Assembly (NCBI GenBank): GCA_027038385.1
Contig: JALVXE010000183.1
Coordinates: forward strand, 1 to 6,106
DNA length: 6,106 nucleotides
Direction of reading: 5' to 3'
Source: Thermotogaceae bacterium
GTDB taxonomy: Bacteria > Thermotogota > Thermotogae > Thermotogales > Thermotogaceae
Shown here: piece by piece, positions 5,998 to 6,106 of the stretch
Layout: each line of letters begins with the position of its first letter
How positions within the stretch are numbered: position 1 is the stretch's first letter
The notes under the pieces: model-generated
Seen by the model: only the letters and a program-made list of their open reading frames with translations
Databases searched by the model: none
What the model was told of the DNA's origin: nothing
Made by a program: the position numbers and the translations under genes

Positions 5998-6025
5998 AAA
6001 ACGCCCACCTATCGGTGGGCGTTTT
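5998..6025. terminator. Bidirectional intrinsic terminator
   Basis: A perfect nine-base-pair GC-rich stem, ACGCCCACC (6001-6009) with GGTGGGCGT (6014-6022), closes a TATC loop. It is flanked by A-runs on the left and T-runs on the right (AAAA 5997-6000; TTTT 6022-6025), so each strand has a hairpin followed by U-rich RNA. It lies between the ends of two converging genes, 19 bases after the S1-protein stop and 10 bases from the rplL stop, and should end both transcripts. Confidence 0.93.
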
Positions 6026-6035
6026 CTTCGTGTGG

Positions 6036-6106
6036 TCACTTGATTTCCACTTCTGCTCCAACTTCTTCCAGCTTCTTTTTGAGCTCTTCTGCCTCCTCCT
6101 TCGTTA
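6036..6106 (-). CDS. rplL: 50S ribosomal protein L7/L12, C-terminal end (runs off the right edge)
   Basis: The last 22 codons of a minus-strand gene end at TGA (6038-6036). The visible protein reads T-KEEAEELKKKLEEVGAEVEIK, split here only for layout. This is the hallmark C-terminal helix-strand of L7/L12, whose stalk domain recruits translation GTPases (EF-Tu, EF-G, IF2). The family ends in the same way, with a K-x-E-A-E-x-x-K-x-x-L-E-x-x-G-A-x-V-E-x-K pattern. The gene converges on the S1-protein gene and shares the bidirectional terminator with it. The upstream partner, expected to be rplJ, would lie to the right outside the window. Confidence 0.92.
   Translation of the reverse strand, partial: TKEEAEELKKKLEEVGAEVEIK

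Noticed and set aside
5535..6008. Minus-strand open frame opposite the S1-domain gene
   Set aside because: It crosses the terminator and mirrors the Lys/Glu-rich tail as Phe/Leu/Ser; no SD is seen.

Overview
The window looks like part of the chromosome of a thermophilic, anaerobic bacterium of the order Thermotogales (Thermotoga or Pseudothermotoga type). The grounds are the glutamate dehydrogenase, which closely resembles my recollection of the Thermotoga maritima enzyme, the Thermotoga-like FeoB, heavy use of AGA/AGG Arg and ATA Ile codons, Lys/Glu-rich proteins, strong Shine-Dalgarno (SD) sequences and frequent GTG/TTG starts. No search could be run, so the assignment rests on recognition by eye.

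Layout. (1) At 1-152, minus strand, is the N-terminal part of a lipoprotein gene that runs off the left edge. (2) A short divergent control region (about 153-229) follows, in which extended -10 promoter elements for the two strands appear to overlap. (3) At 230-2941, plus strand, is a tightly packed ferrous-iron uptake operon: a double-domain FeoA, FeoB, and a four-helix small membrane protein of unknown function whose start overlaps the feoB stop. (4) At 2989-5284 are NAD(P)-dependent glutamate dehydrogenase, with a candidate extended -10 promoter of its own, and a class II fructose-1,6-bisphosphatase (GlpX) 10 nt downstream. (5) At 5348-5978 are ribosomal protein L31 (four-Cys zinc type) and a small S1-domain RNA-binding protein with a charged tail. 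(6) A strong symmetric hairpin with T-runs on both strands (5998-6025) ends transcription from both sides, because the 3' end of the L7/L12 ribosomal protein gene (rplL) enters from the right on the minus strand.

Functionally, the feo genes import Fe(II), the usual iron form for an anaerobe. Gdh and GlpX link amino-acid nitrogen and carbon metabolism with gluconeogenesis. The L31/S1 pair belongs to translation. Most of the window is ordinary, compact core genome. The least explained parts are the small His-rich membrane protein joined to feoB, the lipoprotein sharing the feo control region, and the overlapping promoters. I saw no mobile element, CRISPR array, tRNA or rRNA, and no gene-free stretch longer than 100 bases.
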